64,000 nt of DNA. Origin: Notospermus geniculatus (Eukaryota; Nemertea; Pilidiophora; Heteronemertea; Lineidae). Shown piece by piece: positions 60,301 through 63,967 of this stretch (positions are counted from its first letter, which is position 1; each line of letters opens with the position of its first letter). The stretch spans positions 3,225-67,224 of the forward strand of contig NMRB01002528.1 of the NCBI GenBank assembly GCA_002633025.1. Reading direction: 5' to 3'. The notes under the pieces are model-generated. The model did not search any database. It saw nothing but the letters and a program-made list of their open reading frames with translations, and was not told the DNA's origin. Both the position numbers and the translations under genes were made by a program.

Positions 60301-62637
60301 TTTCCTGAACCTGACTGTCAAGATTCTCTTCAATCACATTTTTGTCCACATCATTGTTGGCTTTCCCCCCCTTAAATATCCCTATTAATCGAGGGACGGA
60401 TTGAAATAAATATTCAATAAGGGATGGAATCATAGCCTCGTCAGTTCTATTGAGGTTGTTGGTTTCTGTCTCAACTACGGCTGCAGATGGGTCGCCATGC
60501 ACGAATAAAAGGGGATGTTCATTGTCAACGGAGCCATTCCCAGACGTTGATCCGTTACTGACTGCACCTTGGACTATGCTGGAGCCATTCCCAGACGTTG
60601 ATCCGTTACTAACTGCACTTTGAACTATACTGGTCCCAGAAGTATTGAGATGTCCGGGATTTGTGTTTGGTGGCGTTATACATGCAGTAGATGCATTCAC
60701 ATTGGTAGTTTTGCTTGTGTTCGGAAATATCTGATGTTCTGGAACGCCCTGTCGACCAGGGGTGTCATCAGTTGTTTCCGGTCTCGGCCGAGATGAAGTG
60801 TGAACTGCATGTGGAAACTCTCCCTGTTTATCCATGTGACTGTCGTGTGTCCTTTCCGGGGAATTGCTTTCATAAGTCTCTGCATTCGACTTCAGCTGGA
60901 CATTCTCAACAGACTCTCGGCCGTTTTGTGCCGTCATTGCCAATGTAGAGCAGACAAAGGTCAATGCAATTGTCCAGAAGAAAAGAAACTCTCGAACACC
61001 TGCAAAATATAACTTGGTTTTACTCTATTATGAGTGAATTCATGCCATGGTATATTAGTACATGTAGTTCGTAGTCGAATTTGTTTTTCATATCATGCGG
61101 ACTGGAAGCTGCATTAGCAAGGGAGCCAACACGAAACTGAGGGCTAGGCAATCACTTTATTAGGCTAGGCTATGCCGAGGCTACTTAGCGTAGATCTCGC
61201 CTACTGAAATAGGCCTATAAGCCCACCTGCCCTGGGGTAGCCGCCCCGGTCCGGCCGGGCATGCCGGGGAGGACTACGCCTACGGTACGGTATAACAGTA
61301 GGGCCTAGGGCCTACGTACCTACTCTCCATTCCAAATCCCCTTGGCGCGAGGTTTATCAACGATAGCTCCGCAACGGCTGGGCCGATTTTGATGAAATAT
61401 ACGTCAATCGACTTGTCTTTCTTGGCGGTACAGCTATCATCACAGTCAATTTCCCGAAAAACGTGACAGAAAAAAGTTGTTTCACAAATCACCATTTGTG
61501 CTGACGGCCGAAATGGCGGCCATTTTGAAATGACGCAATGCATCGCGCACAGTGTAAACTGCACTGAACAGCATCGCGAAATGAAATGGGTTTTGAGAAA
61601 GAGATCCGTTATGCAGGCCTTACGCAAAAAATGAAGATAGCAGAAAGATACCGGCAAGAAAGACAAGTTTATTGATGTAGACCTATGGTATGTTGAATTT
61701 GGCCCAGCCGTTGAGGAGATATCGGCCGAAAACCTCGCGCCAAGGGGATTTGGAATGAAGAGTAGGCCTTGGCCTAGCCTACCAGTCGGCCTACCCAGCT
61801 ATACCTAGGCCTAATCAGAAATCATAATCCCACGGTATAGGCCTTAGATAGAGAAGCCCTAACATAGTTTTCGGCTGCTATAGCCTATCTCATGTACCGG
61901 GTACAAGCGCAGCCGCAGCAGGTCCGTAGAAGGCTAGCCATGATGATCAGATGATAGCCTATCCTACTCTTTATGTTCTTTACCGTAGCCTACCGGTAGG
62001 CCTAGGCCTAGGCCATGTAGGCCTATGGGTTGGCCTACGGTCGGTAGGCATGGCTGCACATGCACTCACTGGTACGTCACGACGTAGGCTATAGGCCTAT
62101 ATGCCCCTAACCATGCATCATGCTAACCATTTATGATGACCATGGCCATGCTACTCTGTCATGATGGCATGCTACTCTCAACTCTGGCAATGTGGCATGT
62201 CGATGTGTCTCTCTGTCTGGCAACTTACGTGCTGTCTCCCTTTTTCTGCTCATTTTCATTGGATGCCGTTGCACTTCAAATAGTCAGCACGGAAGGGACC
62301 TACGTTATCATCGTTAGGTCTGTCTCTGTAGCCTTTCATGTGATCTATTGCGAATACGGTAGGCCTATCGGTTATGATATTTTCCCATGCGCTCCATTCG
62401 CTGGCATTTTATGTGACGCGCCAGTAGGCCTACGTCACACAACGTCTCAGACATCGCTGTTGGAAGTTTGCGTTGCGCTTGCGTCGTGACGTTACACCAC
62501 ATTTTAATGACGTCACTCTCTCCCGAGTGTGCAGACGGCTGATGAAACAATCCGGGTGGGGGTGGGGGTGGGGGTGGGGGCGAAAAAGTTAGTTTCTTTG
62601 TATACACGCTCTTACATGGAGGCCGTCTTTTGCGCAT
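26953..62637 (-). CDS. Large single-pass receptor with nine WSC domains, coiled-coil stalk, Ig-like and GCC2/GCC3 modules
   Basis: About 33 coding exons on the minus strand join with GT-AG borders and unbroken phase, except one suspected indel in WSC2. They give about 2,428 residues. Order: signal peptide (1-30), disordered region (to about 606), WSC1-9 (about 606-1632) with short linkers, charged coiled coil (to about 1836), acidic Ser-rich linker (to 1957), Ig-like (to 2043), cysteine-containing region (to 2155), GCC2/GCC3 module (to 2210), transmembrane helix (about 2230-2252), Cys-rich juxtamembrane and acidic tail. WSC domains occur in yeast stress sensors, polycystin-1, Kremen and fungal oxidases and are thought to bind glycans. 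A cell-surface sensor or adhesion role is inference. Nearly all extracellular exon joins are of one phase class, which favours domain shuffling and exon duplication. Confidence 0.88.
27350..27541. mobile_element. 190-bp MITE (TTAAAGCGAATCGATAGCGG family), copy 2
   Basis: A nearly identical copy of 22240-22430, lying just upstream of the tail exon acceptor in the receptor's last intron. Confidence 0.85.
27717..27785 (+). other. Hammerhead-like core motif (also 29822-29885)
   Basis: ACCTGATGAG then GGCTAGCAGGATGCTGCC then GAAAACG has the CUGAUGA..stem II..GAAA order of hammerhead ribozymes, which occur in Penelope-like retroelements. GGC-AGCA and TGCTGCC can pair. I did not find a cleavage-site strand with certainty, so this is only a candidate. 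Confidence 0.3.
27998..28044. mobile_element. 47-bp mini-transposon with 9-bp target duplication
   Basis: The element has inverted ends TTGGAGGAATT and AATTCCTCCAA and is flanked by GGTTTCAAC on both sides (27989-27997 and 28045-28053). The other copy of the duplication (near 30090) has the empty site with one GGTTTCAAC. Confidence 0.85.
28255..28414 (-). CDS. Receptor juxtamembrane exon, copy 2
   Basis: A duplicate of 30301-30460 encoding the same Cys-rich start and acidic dileucine, with Val for Thr in KKKKAVSKDE. It lies next to the single tail exon at 26953-27327. Confidence 0.75.
28548..28921. mobile_element. Foldback MITE, AAACTCCCTACG family, copy 3
   Basis: The ends AAACTCCCTACACAGTTGTG and CACAACTGCGTAGGGAGTTT are inverted repeats. 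It is present only in duplication copy 2 and lies in the intron between the transmembrane and juxtamembrane exons. Confidence 0.85.
29052..29172 (-). CDS. Receptor transmembrane exon, copy 2
   Basis: A duplicate of 31355-31475 with slight changes (DPTTTYAAVGG, VVPILFCL). The phase is the same, and it would splice with the other copy 2 exons. Confidence 0.75.
29399..29563 (-). CDS. Receptor GCC2/GCC3 exon, copy 2
   Basis: A near-identical duplicate of 31706-31870 within the 27572-29666 duplication, with the same CHPGHYS and GTYQPEFAQGM words and splice sites. Confidence 0.75.
30301..30460 (-). CDS. Receptor juxtamembrane cytoplasmic exon, copy 1
   Basis: A 160-bp exon encoding IIGCCCKNSWLATCCVFKIC, PCLKGDAAADDEEPLLKKNR and KNGKKKKATSKDE, donor GTGAGG. 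Seven cysteines at the membrane face suggest palmitoylation. DDEEPLL fits an acidic dileucine sorting signal ([DE]xxxL[LI]). Basic residues follow the stop-transfer. Confidence 0.8.
30526..31210. mobile_element. Foldback element with expanded TCTCGAGACA minisatellite core
   Basis: The outer parts match 6025-6415 in reverse orientation (CTACACGAGAGACTAACTTA near the left, AACTGGAGCTAAAATGCTCC near the right). The core (30755-31135) is six units of about 58 bp, each TGTCTCGAGACAAATTTGTC plus CCCTACCCTACCGGGGTTAA. Units 1 and 4 carry CCGAGTTATC; the other four carry CGGGTTAACTT. Confidence 0.85.
31355..31475 (-). CDS. Receptor transmembrane exon, copy 1
   Basis: A 121-bp exon (acceptor TTTATTTTAG, donor GTAAGT) encoding DLGILSNIVPIEVFGDPTAT and YAAVGGVLAALLIVVPVLFC. 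The hydrophobic run continues with IIG of the next exon, giving one helix of about 23 residues. Confidence 0.82.
31706..31870 (-). CDS. Receptor GCC2/GCC3 (ephrin-receptor-like) exon, copy 1
   Basis: A 165-bp exon reading PCHPGHYSTDKDPKCQNCQK, GTYQPEFAQGMCLKCPKHGI and ESRADCKG. The CPxGxY..C..CxxGTYQ pattern is that of GCC2/GCC3 modules in ephrin receptors and SVEP1-like proteins. The donor (GTGATA) is weak; without it the frame reaches a stop in 20 codons, which would give a secreted form. Confidence 0.8.
31997..33345 (-). CDS. Receptor membrane-proximal cysteine-containing region (two exons)
   Basis: Exons 33164-33345 and 31997-32150, joined in phase 0. The first reads YLPPNFTYDVSFKFDIDVCD, VENLKPVCPTENDCSLENFN and ITCHFLKDK. 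The second reads PYNKTTQIVQKMATSMNTSG and ends FTCPTGYHLYGMICG, the opening of a GCC2/GCC3 repeat. I do not recognise the preceding 85 residues. They could be a strand-rich module peculiar to this receptor. Confidence 0.7.
32252..32392. mobile_element. MITE with GCTGAGAATCCATTCACGCG ends
   Basis: The ends are GGCTGAGAATCCATTCACGCG-like and its inverted GAGTGAATGGATTCTTAGCC. A relative lies at 56796-56946. Confidence 0.7.
32597..32795. mobile_element. Foldback MITE rich in ATTAATTC words
   Basis: The arms CAGTGGACATAGTTCTGAAT and ATTCAGAATTATGTCCACTC-type complements enclose several TAATATCCACATTAATTC repeats. Confidence 0.65.
33726..33983 (-). CDS. Receptor Ig-like domain exon
   Basis: A 258-bp exon, acceptor TTTCCGCAG and donor GGTATGTT. 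The core elements are GLVPC (B-strand Cys), ATWLDKRG (Trp of the C strand), RYTVRSSGDLFIEDAQAKDT and GTLKCKV (F-strand Cys, with Leu for the usual Tyr in DxGxYxC). It looks like an I-set-type fold. It sits on one exon, as Ig domains in receptors often do. Confidence 0.78.
34002..34156. mobile_element. Hairpin MITE with GGGAGGTTTAGAAATC ends
   Basis: GGGAGGTTTAGAAATCAAAC and GTTTGATTTCTAAACCTCCC are perfect inverted ends, with AACGTTGTCGT words inside. Confidence 0.8.
34543..34662. mobile_element. Hairpin MITE, GGGCC.TATT family
   Basis: AGGGCCGTATTCTAGAAGCT and AGCTTCTAGAATACGGGCCT are inverted, with CTATTG near the centre. The plan is shared with 46691-46835 and 63850-63967. Confidence 0.8.
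34958..35320 (-). CDS. Receptor acidic Ser-rich linker exon
   Basis: A 363-bp exon whose acceptor AG lies in the adjoining transposon end and whose donor is AGTAAGT. It encodes KSEINVDEHIKSGPSVSIKD, VRKGPPVTKENGAEVIEIES and VIDSLAVAENTTESDRYSES, with N-glycosylation sites. It has no domain and links the coiled coil to the Ig-like domain. Confidence 0.75.
35321..35759. mobile_element. MITE, CTAC..CATTCC family, copy 2, forming a receptor intron
   Basis: The element runs from CTACTCTCCATTCC to GGAATGAACTGTAG. The intron between coding exons 35765-36376 and 34958-35320 is 35321-35764. It therefore consists of the whole element plus five bases (GTAAG) on the donor side. The acceptor TAG is the element's own terminus. 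Confidence 0.85.
35765..36376 (-). CDS. Receptor coiled-coil stalk exon
   Basis: A 612-bp exon (acceptor CTGTTGCAG, donor AGTAAG) opening with a Thr-rich segment (GETTTEQTTTESPTTT), good for O-glycans. It continues as a highly charged Lys/Glu/Arg helix (KEERIRKEKLKKIEEERRKA, ERKRKEEAERKRKEEAEKKS) to about residue 1836. It should form a long single helix or coiled coil that holds the WSC array away from the membrane. The open frame on the opposite strand here is only its Ser/Phe-rich shadow. Confidence 0.82.
36768..36949 (-). CDS. Receptor WSC9 second half, copy 2
   Basis: A 182-bp exon differing from 37967-38148 at few positions (Ile for Val in STIEGL). It is part of a tandem duplication. 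Using both copies would break the frame, so they are alternatives or alleles. Confidence 0.8.
37132..37236 (-). CDS. Truncated duplicate of the coiled-coil exon, possibly still spliced
   Basis: This copy of the start of exon 35765-36376 encodes GKGTEGKESQKKGETTTEQT and TTESPTTTLGVKKGK. The duplication breakpoint (about 37128) cuts it. A GTAAGG just before the break would end it at 105 bp, which is in frame with exon 36376. Whether it is used is unknown. Confidence 0.4.
37967..38848 (-). CDS. Receptor WSC domain 9 (two exons, second half copy 1)
   Basis: Exons 38692-38848 and 37967-38148. The first reads AYIGCYQYPRKKRVEAFFGT and QCRDDCVKAKKKYAGAFFG, donor GGGTGAGT. The second reads KFCLCSSTVEGLIKQEDSTC, HLPCSTSTWEACGAHINASG and YLSVYLSQIDADLQ. 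A minisatellite begins right at the donor of the first exon. A second copy of the latter half is at 36768-36949. Confidence 0.82.
38490..38712. repeat. Minisatellite derived from a 5' splice site
   Basis: There are seven imperfect units of about 28-35 bp, each reading GAAACTCACCCATAGAAAGCC on the + strand. On the gene strand each is GGCTTTCTATGGGTGAGTTTC. The unit nearest the exon is the true end of exon 38692-38848 and its GTGAGT donor. Confidence 0.85.
39106..40265 (-). CDS. Receptor WSC domain 8 (two exons)
   Basis: Exons 40127-40265 and 39106-39263, the same lengths (139 and 158 bp) as WSC7 and almost the same bases. One unit is 297 bp, divisible by three, so both domains can be spliced together in frame. 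That sets this pair apart from the half-exon duplicates in the gene. Confidence 0.85.
39330..40045. repeat. Dispersed repeat with nested inverted repeat, WSC8 intron
   Basis: This is the 951-1336 family in reverse orientation, split by a foldback (39417-39832) whose arms contain AAGACCGACAAGGACCAAGA and its complement. The next copy (40745-41290) instead carries the MITE 40923-41155. Confidence 0.7.
40527..41507 (-). CDS. Receptor WSC domain 7 (two exons)
   Basis: Exons 41369-41507 and 40527-40684. The first reads EYIGCYEQDGSLPFRDDHTI and KGCRNKCASLGNSYSGNTLA. The second reads RKCRCSDSLKSLKKADESRC, NERCAWDHSMKCGGKRGDSF and VWLSVYHVSNQ, with donor GTAGGT. Nearly identical to WSC8, with which it forms a tandem pair. 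Confidence 0.85.
40923..41155. mobile_element. MITE with AGTCTTGCAACATCTATC ends
   Basis: The inverted ends are AGTCTTGCAACATCTATCTT and GATAGATGTTGCCAGACT, with CCTAATGGAATGCGGAAGTC inside. It is the 7428-7662 family, and is absent from the matching place near 39920. Confidence 0.8.
42342..42461 (-). CDS. Receptor linker exon between WSC6 and WSC7
   Basis: A 120-bp exon, acceptor TTCTTTTCAAG and donor AGTAAGTT, encoding AANKPLSEKKMKLESKGNVV then IPTKDRVVIPKNLKVPTSQ. It is basic and Val/Pro-rich, with no domain seen. Confidence 0.7.
42517..42665. mobile_element. Half of the GGACATCCGAA foldback MITE
   Basis: It matches the left arm of 57484-57870 (ATTGCCCGGCGGGCACTAG, GGTGACACTACGCTATGGCA), but the right arm is missing. 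Confidence 0.75.
42665..42945. repeat. Cluster of TACACAGCATGCTGTGTA palindromes
   Basis: Five or more full or half copies of the palindrome occur near 42678, 42724, 42763, 42856 and 42895, mixed in orientation. It lies next to half of the foldback MITE known whole at 57484-57870. A filler of some mobile element is the likeliest reading. Confidence 0.6.
43065..43259 (-). pseudogene. ZSWIM3-like N-terminal fragment in a receptor intron
   Basis: An open frame starts MAPATPTEETMAAASESPP and continues KVGAKFDSFEALQLSIKAYQ then SVVFSVRHSRTVE. The F-x-S-F-E-A-L-x-x-x-I-x-x-Y and x-F-x-x-R-x-SRT pattern resembles the N-terminal domain of ZSWIM3-type proteins, which derive from transposases. It has no continuation and lies between receptor exons, so it is probably a transposon or retro-fragment. 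An independent small gene is less likely. Confidence 0.4.
43444..44328 (-). CDS. Receptor WSC domain 6 (two exons)
   Basis: Exons 44190-44328 and 43444-43613. The first reads AYTGCFGVRLKSADNPFKGK and RTCRAHCAAKKKIFAGNYK. Its donor is the weaker GTAGGT. The second reads CMCSDSLTHLLPVQDSFC, NYPCKSNNYNYCGGAPQGKD and YLSVHFSKRNG. A 190-bp MITE (43726-43903) lies in the intron. Confidence 0.82.
43726..43903. mobile_element. 190-bp MITE (TTAAAGCGAATCGATAGCGG family), copy 3
   Basis: A slightly shorter copy with TTAGAGCGAACTGATAGCGG at one end and CAATTCGCTTTAA at the other. It lies in a WSC6 intron. Confidence 0.8.
44455..44700. repeat. CACCC/GGGTG-rich imperfect foldback
   Basis: Words such as CACCCAAGAAACACCCTTCA and GGGTGTTTCTTGGGTGG fold back. 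It resembles 14379-14648. Confidence 0.6.
45187..46452 (-). CDS. Receptor WSC domain 5 (two exons)
   Basis: Exons 46317-46452 and 45187-45371. The first reads EYLGCKSIPVKAATYKGS and SECRLMCMRHGFRYATSYEA. The second reads WCRCGDRDDVMKDQKSSSCN, KKCQREPNVMCGGGK and TTFLSSVYRSDYKG. The first half is the most diverged of the set but keeps its cysteines and the phase. Confidence 0.82.
46691..46835. mobile_element. Hairpin MITE, GGGCC.TATT family
   Basis: GGGGCCATATTTATGAAGCC and GGCTTCATAAATATGGCCC are inverted, with CTATTGTTCACTG at the centre. Confidence 0.8.
47094..47174 (-). CDS. Receptor linker exon between WSC4 and WSC5
   Basis: An 81-bp exon, acceptor GTACATTTCAG and donor AGTAAGTT, encoding PYEPMLTEGLVKSTVGFIEK then SMNLDD. 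It is acidic and helix-prone, phase-compatible on both sides. Confidence 0.7.
47278..48182 (-). CDS. Receptor WSC domain 4 (two exons)
   Basis: Exons 48029-48182 and 47278-47438. The first reads QYIGCFQQDIYDNQKPFRTK and YCRQECKLKGWRFAGVYN. The second reads MTMCRCSSTLIGMLPMADRW, CARCYVDTKCGGIVNKK and TYSVYFARINGN. A foldback transposon of about 415 bp (47571-47985) sits in the intron between them. Confidence 0.85.
47571..47985. mobile_element. Foldback element with GAATCGGTTAATGTCGTCCT ends
   Basis: GGCTGAATCGGTTAATGTCG and CGACATTAACCGATTCAGCC are perfect inverted ends, and ACCCAGGACGATCCTGGGTA palindromes lie inside. It sits in the WSC4 intron. A cousin is at 49205-49592. Confidence 0.8.
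48199..48339. mobile_element. Hairpin MITE with GGGACCTTATTCAC ends, copy 2
   Basis: GGGACCTTATTCACGAAGCT and GTGAATAAGGTCCC are inverted. The centre CCTATTGTTCACTATCAGGC matches 26425-26568. It lies a few bases upstream of the WSC4 first-half acceptor. Confidence 0.8.
49031..49185 (-). CDS. Receptor WSC3 second half
   Basis: A 155-bp exon (acceptor TCGCTTTCAG, donor TGTAAGTT) reading GTCLCANSLRSIEKISDKWC, HRRCEKSVTEICGGDISSGY and LHLSVYDSGLN. It completes a 99-codon WSC domain with either first-half copy. Confidence 0.82.
49205..49592. mobile_element. Foldback element with AAATGTCGTCCAGGGTAT ends
   Basis: CTGAAAGGGTAAATGTCGTC and GACGACATTTACCCTTTCAG are perfect inverted repeats. It is only about 20 bp from the acceptor side of exon 49031-49185. 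Confidence 0.8.
51396..51537 (-). CDS. Receptor WSC3 first half, copy A'
   Basis: A 142-bp exon encoding the same residues as 53119-53260, inside a tandem duplication of about 1.3-1.7 kb. Splice sites are intact. It is either a mutually exclusive duplicate or the other allele of the same exon. Confidence 0.82.
53119..53260 (-). CDS. Receptor WSC3 first half, copy A
   Basis: A 142-bp exon reading EEYHGCFKDQKPGKAKAFRT, EVCRIHCLLKKYTFSGVYSG, donor GGTAAGTC. It pairs with the second half at 49031-49185. Copy A' at 51396-51537 encodes the same residues. Both cannot be joined in one transcript without shifting frame. Confidence 0.82.
53652..53729 (-). CDS. Receptor linker exon between WSC2 and WSC3
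   Basis: A 78-bp exon, acceptor TTGTTTTAG and donor GGTAAGTA, encoding NDRKPNPPRVLKTADYIKNN then LAKKTG. The phase matches both sides. It is a basic spacer with no domain. Confidence 0.7.
53771..54162. repeat. Foldback with GAGGAATCAGAGGAATCGG arms
   Basis: GGCCATGTCGATTTAGAGGA and TCCTCTAAATCGACATGGCC are perfect inverted ends, followed by tandem GAGGAATC(A/G) 9-mers. The purine-rich 54180-54330 follows. Confidence 0.75.
54680..55056. mobile_element. Foldback element, GTACAGTCATGGACAT family, short copy
   Basis: CGTACAGTCATGGACATAAA and TTTATGTCCATGACTGTACC are inverted. It is related to 7663-8590 and lies next to the WSC2 second-half exon. Confidence 0.75.
55148..56314 (-). CDS. Receptor WSC domain 2 (two exons, one probable 1-base indel)
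   Basis: Exons 56172-56314 and 55148-55323. The first half opens AYEGCFEQKK and closes SDCRDYCRKKNKKRTGVRNG. The second reads IECICTDKG, KECNMKCPHTRSAPCGG and RYVYAVYTS. Within exon 56172-56314 a run of six A on the coding strand (about 56279-56286) puts the two conserved parts in different frames. Removing a base from the count would make the exon 142 bp, the length of sister exons. Either an assembly homopolymer error or a real disabling mutation fits. Confidence 0.72.
55836..56013. mobile_element. hAT-like MITE, GGATCCAGCATTTC to TTGGATCCGCGCCTG
   Basis: Third member of the GGATCC-ended family (5352-5535, 10537-10666), with GGGGGCGTGCGCCGGGTGCG near the right end. Confidence 0.7.
56796..56946. 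mobile_element. MITE with GATCCATTCACGCGATTTTC ends
   Basis: GATCCATTCACGCGATTTTC and AAAATCGCGTGAATGGATTC are inverted. Related to 32252-32392. Confidence 0.75.
57204..59066 (-). CDS. Receptor WSC domain 1 (two exons)
   Basis: Exons 58919-59066 and 57204-57361. The first half reads EYHGCYREKK with ELCRLKCLHQKKQLAGLFRG. The second reads DKCQCAHGIKG, ECDDLCRDNPGYVCGS and YEYYSVYSTDVS. This is the WSC pattern of eight cysteines, Y-x-GC at the start and xxSVY at the end. The halves are 148 and 158 bp and together make 102 codons. Confidence 0.85.
57484..57870. mobile_element. Foldback MITE with GGACATCCGAA ends
   Basis: The arms contain ATTGCCCGGCGGGCACTAG and CTAGTGCCCGCCGGGCAATA, and GGTGACACTACGCTATGGCA with its complement, about a centre at 57690. 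Confidence 0.85.
57951..58878. mobile_element. Large foldback element with GCGTTCACAC ends
   Basis: The left CCGCGTTCACACTAGAGCC and right AGGTGTGAACGCAGC are inverted, and GAACGCTTATATCGTTATAG and GAACGCTTATATCGTTCGGG occur inside. It fills much of the WSC1 intron-side DNA. Confidence 0.7.
59203..60999 (-). CDS. Receptor exon 2: hydrophobic signal core and long disordered N-terminal region
   Basis: A 1,797-bp exon (acceptor ATTTTGCAG, donor GTAAGT). It begins with the hydrophobic core REFLFFWTIALTFVCSTLA. A Ser/Thr/Asn-rich region follows, with a direct repeat of about 17 residues (AVSNGSTSGNGS blocks, about 60516-60640), then an acidic, leucine-rich helix (NLERLETEVEQLEVLEILDD). An RVRR furin-type site lies at 60173-60184. 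After it come a poly-acidic tract (EEEGEDDDDENDYDYG), a Gly/Pro-rich stretch, an Arg-rich patch (SASRRRRESRGQSR) and several NxT/S sites. No known domain is visible. The exon ends at RKSKP before WSC1. Confidence 0.82.
61320..61765. mobile_element. MITE, CTAC..CATTCC family, copy 3
   Basis: It runs from CTACTCTCCATTCCAAATCC to GGATTTGGAATGAAGAGTAG, with the same core as 11076-11509 and 35321-35759. It lies inside receptor intron 1 without forming its borders. Confidence 0.85.
62551..62580 (+). promoter_or_regulatory. G-run tract, G-quadruplex candidate
   Basis: GGGTGGGGGTGGGGGTGGGG gives four or more runs of at least three G with one-base loops, on the strand opposite the receptor. It is about 35 bp inside intron 1, close to the gene's start, where such structures could affect transcription. 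Confidence 0.5.
62616..62637 (-). CDS. Receptor exon 1: start codon and basic n-region of the signal peptide
   Basis: It reads ATG CGC AAA AGA CGG CCT CCA T then GTAAGAG. The spare T joins the GT opening the next exon to give Cys, so the protein begins MRKRRPPCVREFLFFWTIAL. The basic start plus hydrophobic core make a textbook signal peptide, which is why I chose this start 1.6 kb upstream of exon 2. Confidence 0.72.
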
Positions 62638-63105
62638 CCGTGGCAGAGACTGGAGGGCTGGGCACCATACACGACGTCATGATGTGATTGGTTAAAGAAG
62701 AACAAAATGACCACTGCTTATTACAGCCAAGATATAACTTGCACAACTGCACTACTCTGCGTTACTCGTGGGCATACATTTTTTTCTTAAAAAAATTATG
62801 TAATTCATTTCCACTGAGAATGAACCTCAGAATGAATTAAAACCAAGCCAGAGGTCACTGGTTGTCACCAAGACTCGTCGGGTCGCCCGAAAATGAGGCC
62901 AAAACCCGAGACTTTGGTTGTGTTGTCAACAACTCTGAAACCAAAAATAGTTTATGCATTTTACAATGAAATTGTTGATACGAAAACGAAGGCAAGCTGC
63001 ATTTTGGAATAATACAGTACATCATGAAATACCCGGAAACAGAACCAGTTTCTTTTGGGAATCCCTGAACAGATTGTTCGGCGATATTAATTATACCACA
63101 GCGAT
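62638..63105. promoter_or_regulatory. Presumed receptor 5' UTR and promoter region
   Basis: DNA upstream of the receptor start codon. It includes ACGACGTCATGATGTGATTGG near 62669-62690, a CRE-like half site next to an inverted-CCAAT word (ATTGG). No TATA box is clear. The assignment rests on position. Confidence 0.3.
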
Positions 63106-63560
63106 CCTCTATAAAGCAATCGAGAACGTATAATAGACAATAAAGAACGCAATCCAGGTGTAGCAGAGTCTAATCCAGGTGGAGCAGCCATCCTCTAGGC
63201 TACATACATGTAGGCAATAAACAATCCAAGTGGAGTATGGCATGATATCCGGCAATAAAGAACACAATCCAGCTGGAGTAGCGATCATCTAAAATAGGCA
63301 ATCCAAGTAGAGCAGCGATCCTCTACATAGGCAATAAAGAACACAATCCAAGTGGAGCAGCGATCCTCTATAGGCAATAAAGAACACAATCCAAGTGGAG
63401 CAGCGATCCTCTATGGGAAATAAAGAACACAATCCAAGTGGAGCATGCAGCGATCCTCTACATGGGAAATAAAGAACACAATCCAGGCAGAGCAGCGATC
63501 CTCTATAGGCAATAATGAACACAATGCAGGTGGAGCAGTGATTCTCTACATACATGGACA
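63106..63560. repeat. Minisatellite of about 45-55 bp units
   Basis: Eight or nine units of GGCAATAAAGAACACAATCC with TGGAGCAGCGATCCTCTA, spacing varying by inserted ACATA or CATGG. It is an ordinary minisatellite and open frames across it are artefacts. Confidence 0.85.
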
Positions 63561-63849
63561 CCTTACCGTTCCTTGTCTAAAAAATAGTTCCATTTTAGAA
63601 TGTATTATTGCAACCATCCTGCTGATTTGACGTCTTAACACACGATTGCACCGTGTTGGTCGTAGCAGTCCCGCATGGGCACACTAGCAAAACTCATATC
63701 TAAACAGGCGCAGCCAAGAGATTCAAAAGTGTTGAAGGCTGAAAAGAATGGGAAATAAAAATTTAACCATCGTTGTGGCTGGGCTGGGTTGGTGGGGTGG
63801 GGTGGGGGAGGGCGTCATACAGACTGGTCACTGGTTTCAATTCAAGTTC

Positions 63850-63967
63850 GAGGCCCGTATTTTAGAATACTCCTCAACGTAAAGGAGTTCCTCAAGGTTG
63901 TTCTCAACAGGAGAACAACAGCCTTGAGGAACTCCTTTACGTTGAAGAACATTCTAAAATAAGGGCC
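63850..63967. mobile_element. Hairpin MITE, GGGCC.TATT family
   Basis: GGCCCGTATTTTAGAATACT and GAACATTCTAAAATAAGGGCC-type ends are inverted, and CTCCTCAACGTAAAGGAGTTCC lies inside. Confidence 0.75.

Larger units (their letters stand above)
61000..62615. other. Receptor intron 1
   Basis: The intron between the 22-bp first coding exon and exon 2. It contains a MITE (61320-61765), a dense cluster of TAGGCCTA words (61790-62110) and a G-rich run (62551-62580). I see no further exon. Confidence 0.6.

Noticed and set aside
62133-62489. 118-codon open frame on the + strand
   Set aside because: Met-rich and Cys-rich composition without family resemblance. It overlaps repeat-like TAGGCCTA DNA opposite the receptor's 5' end, so it looks like chance.
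63106-63560. CRISPR-like regularly spaced repeats
   Set aside because: Units are whole tandem copies with no unique spacers and the DNA is animal nuclear; it is a minisatellite.
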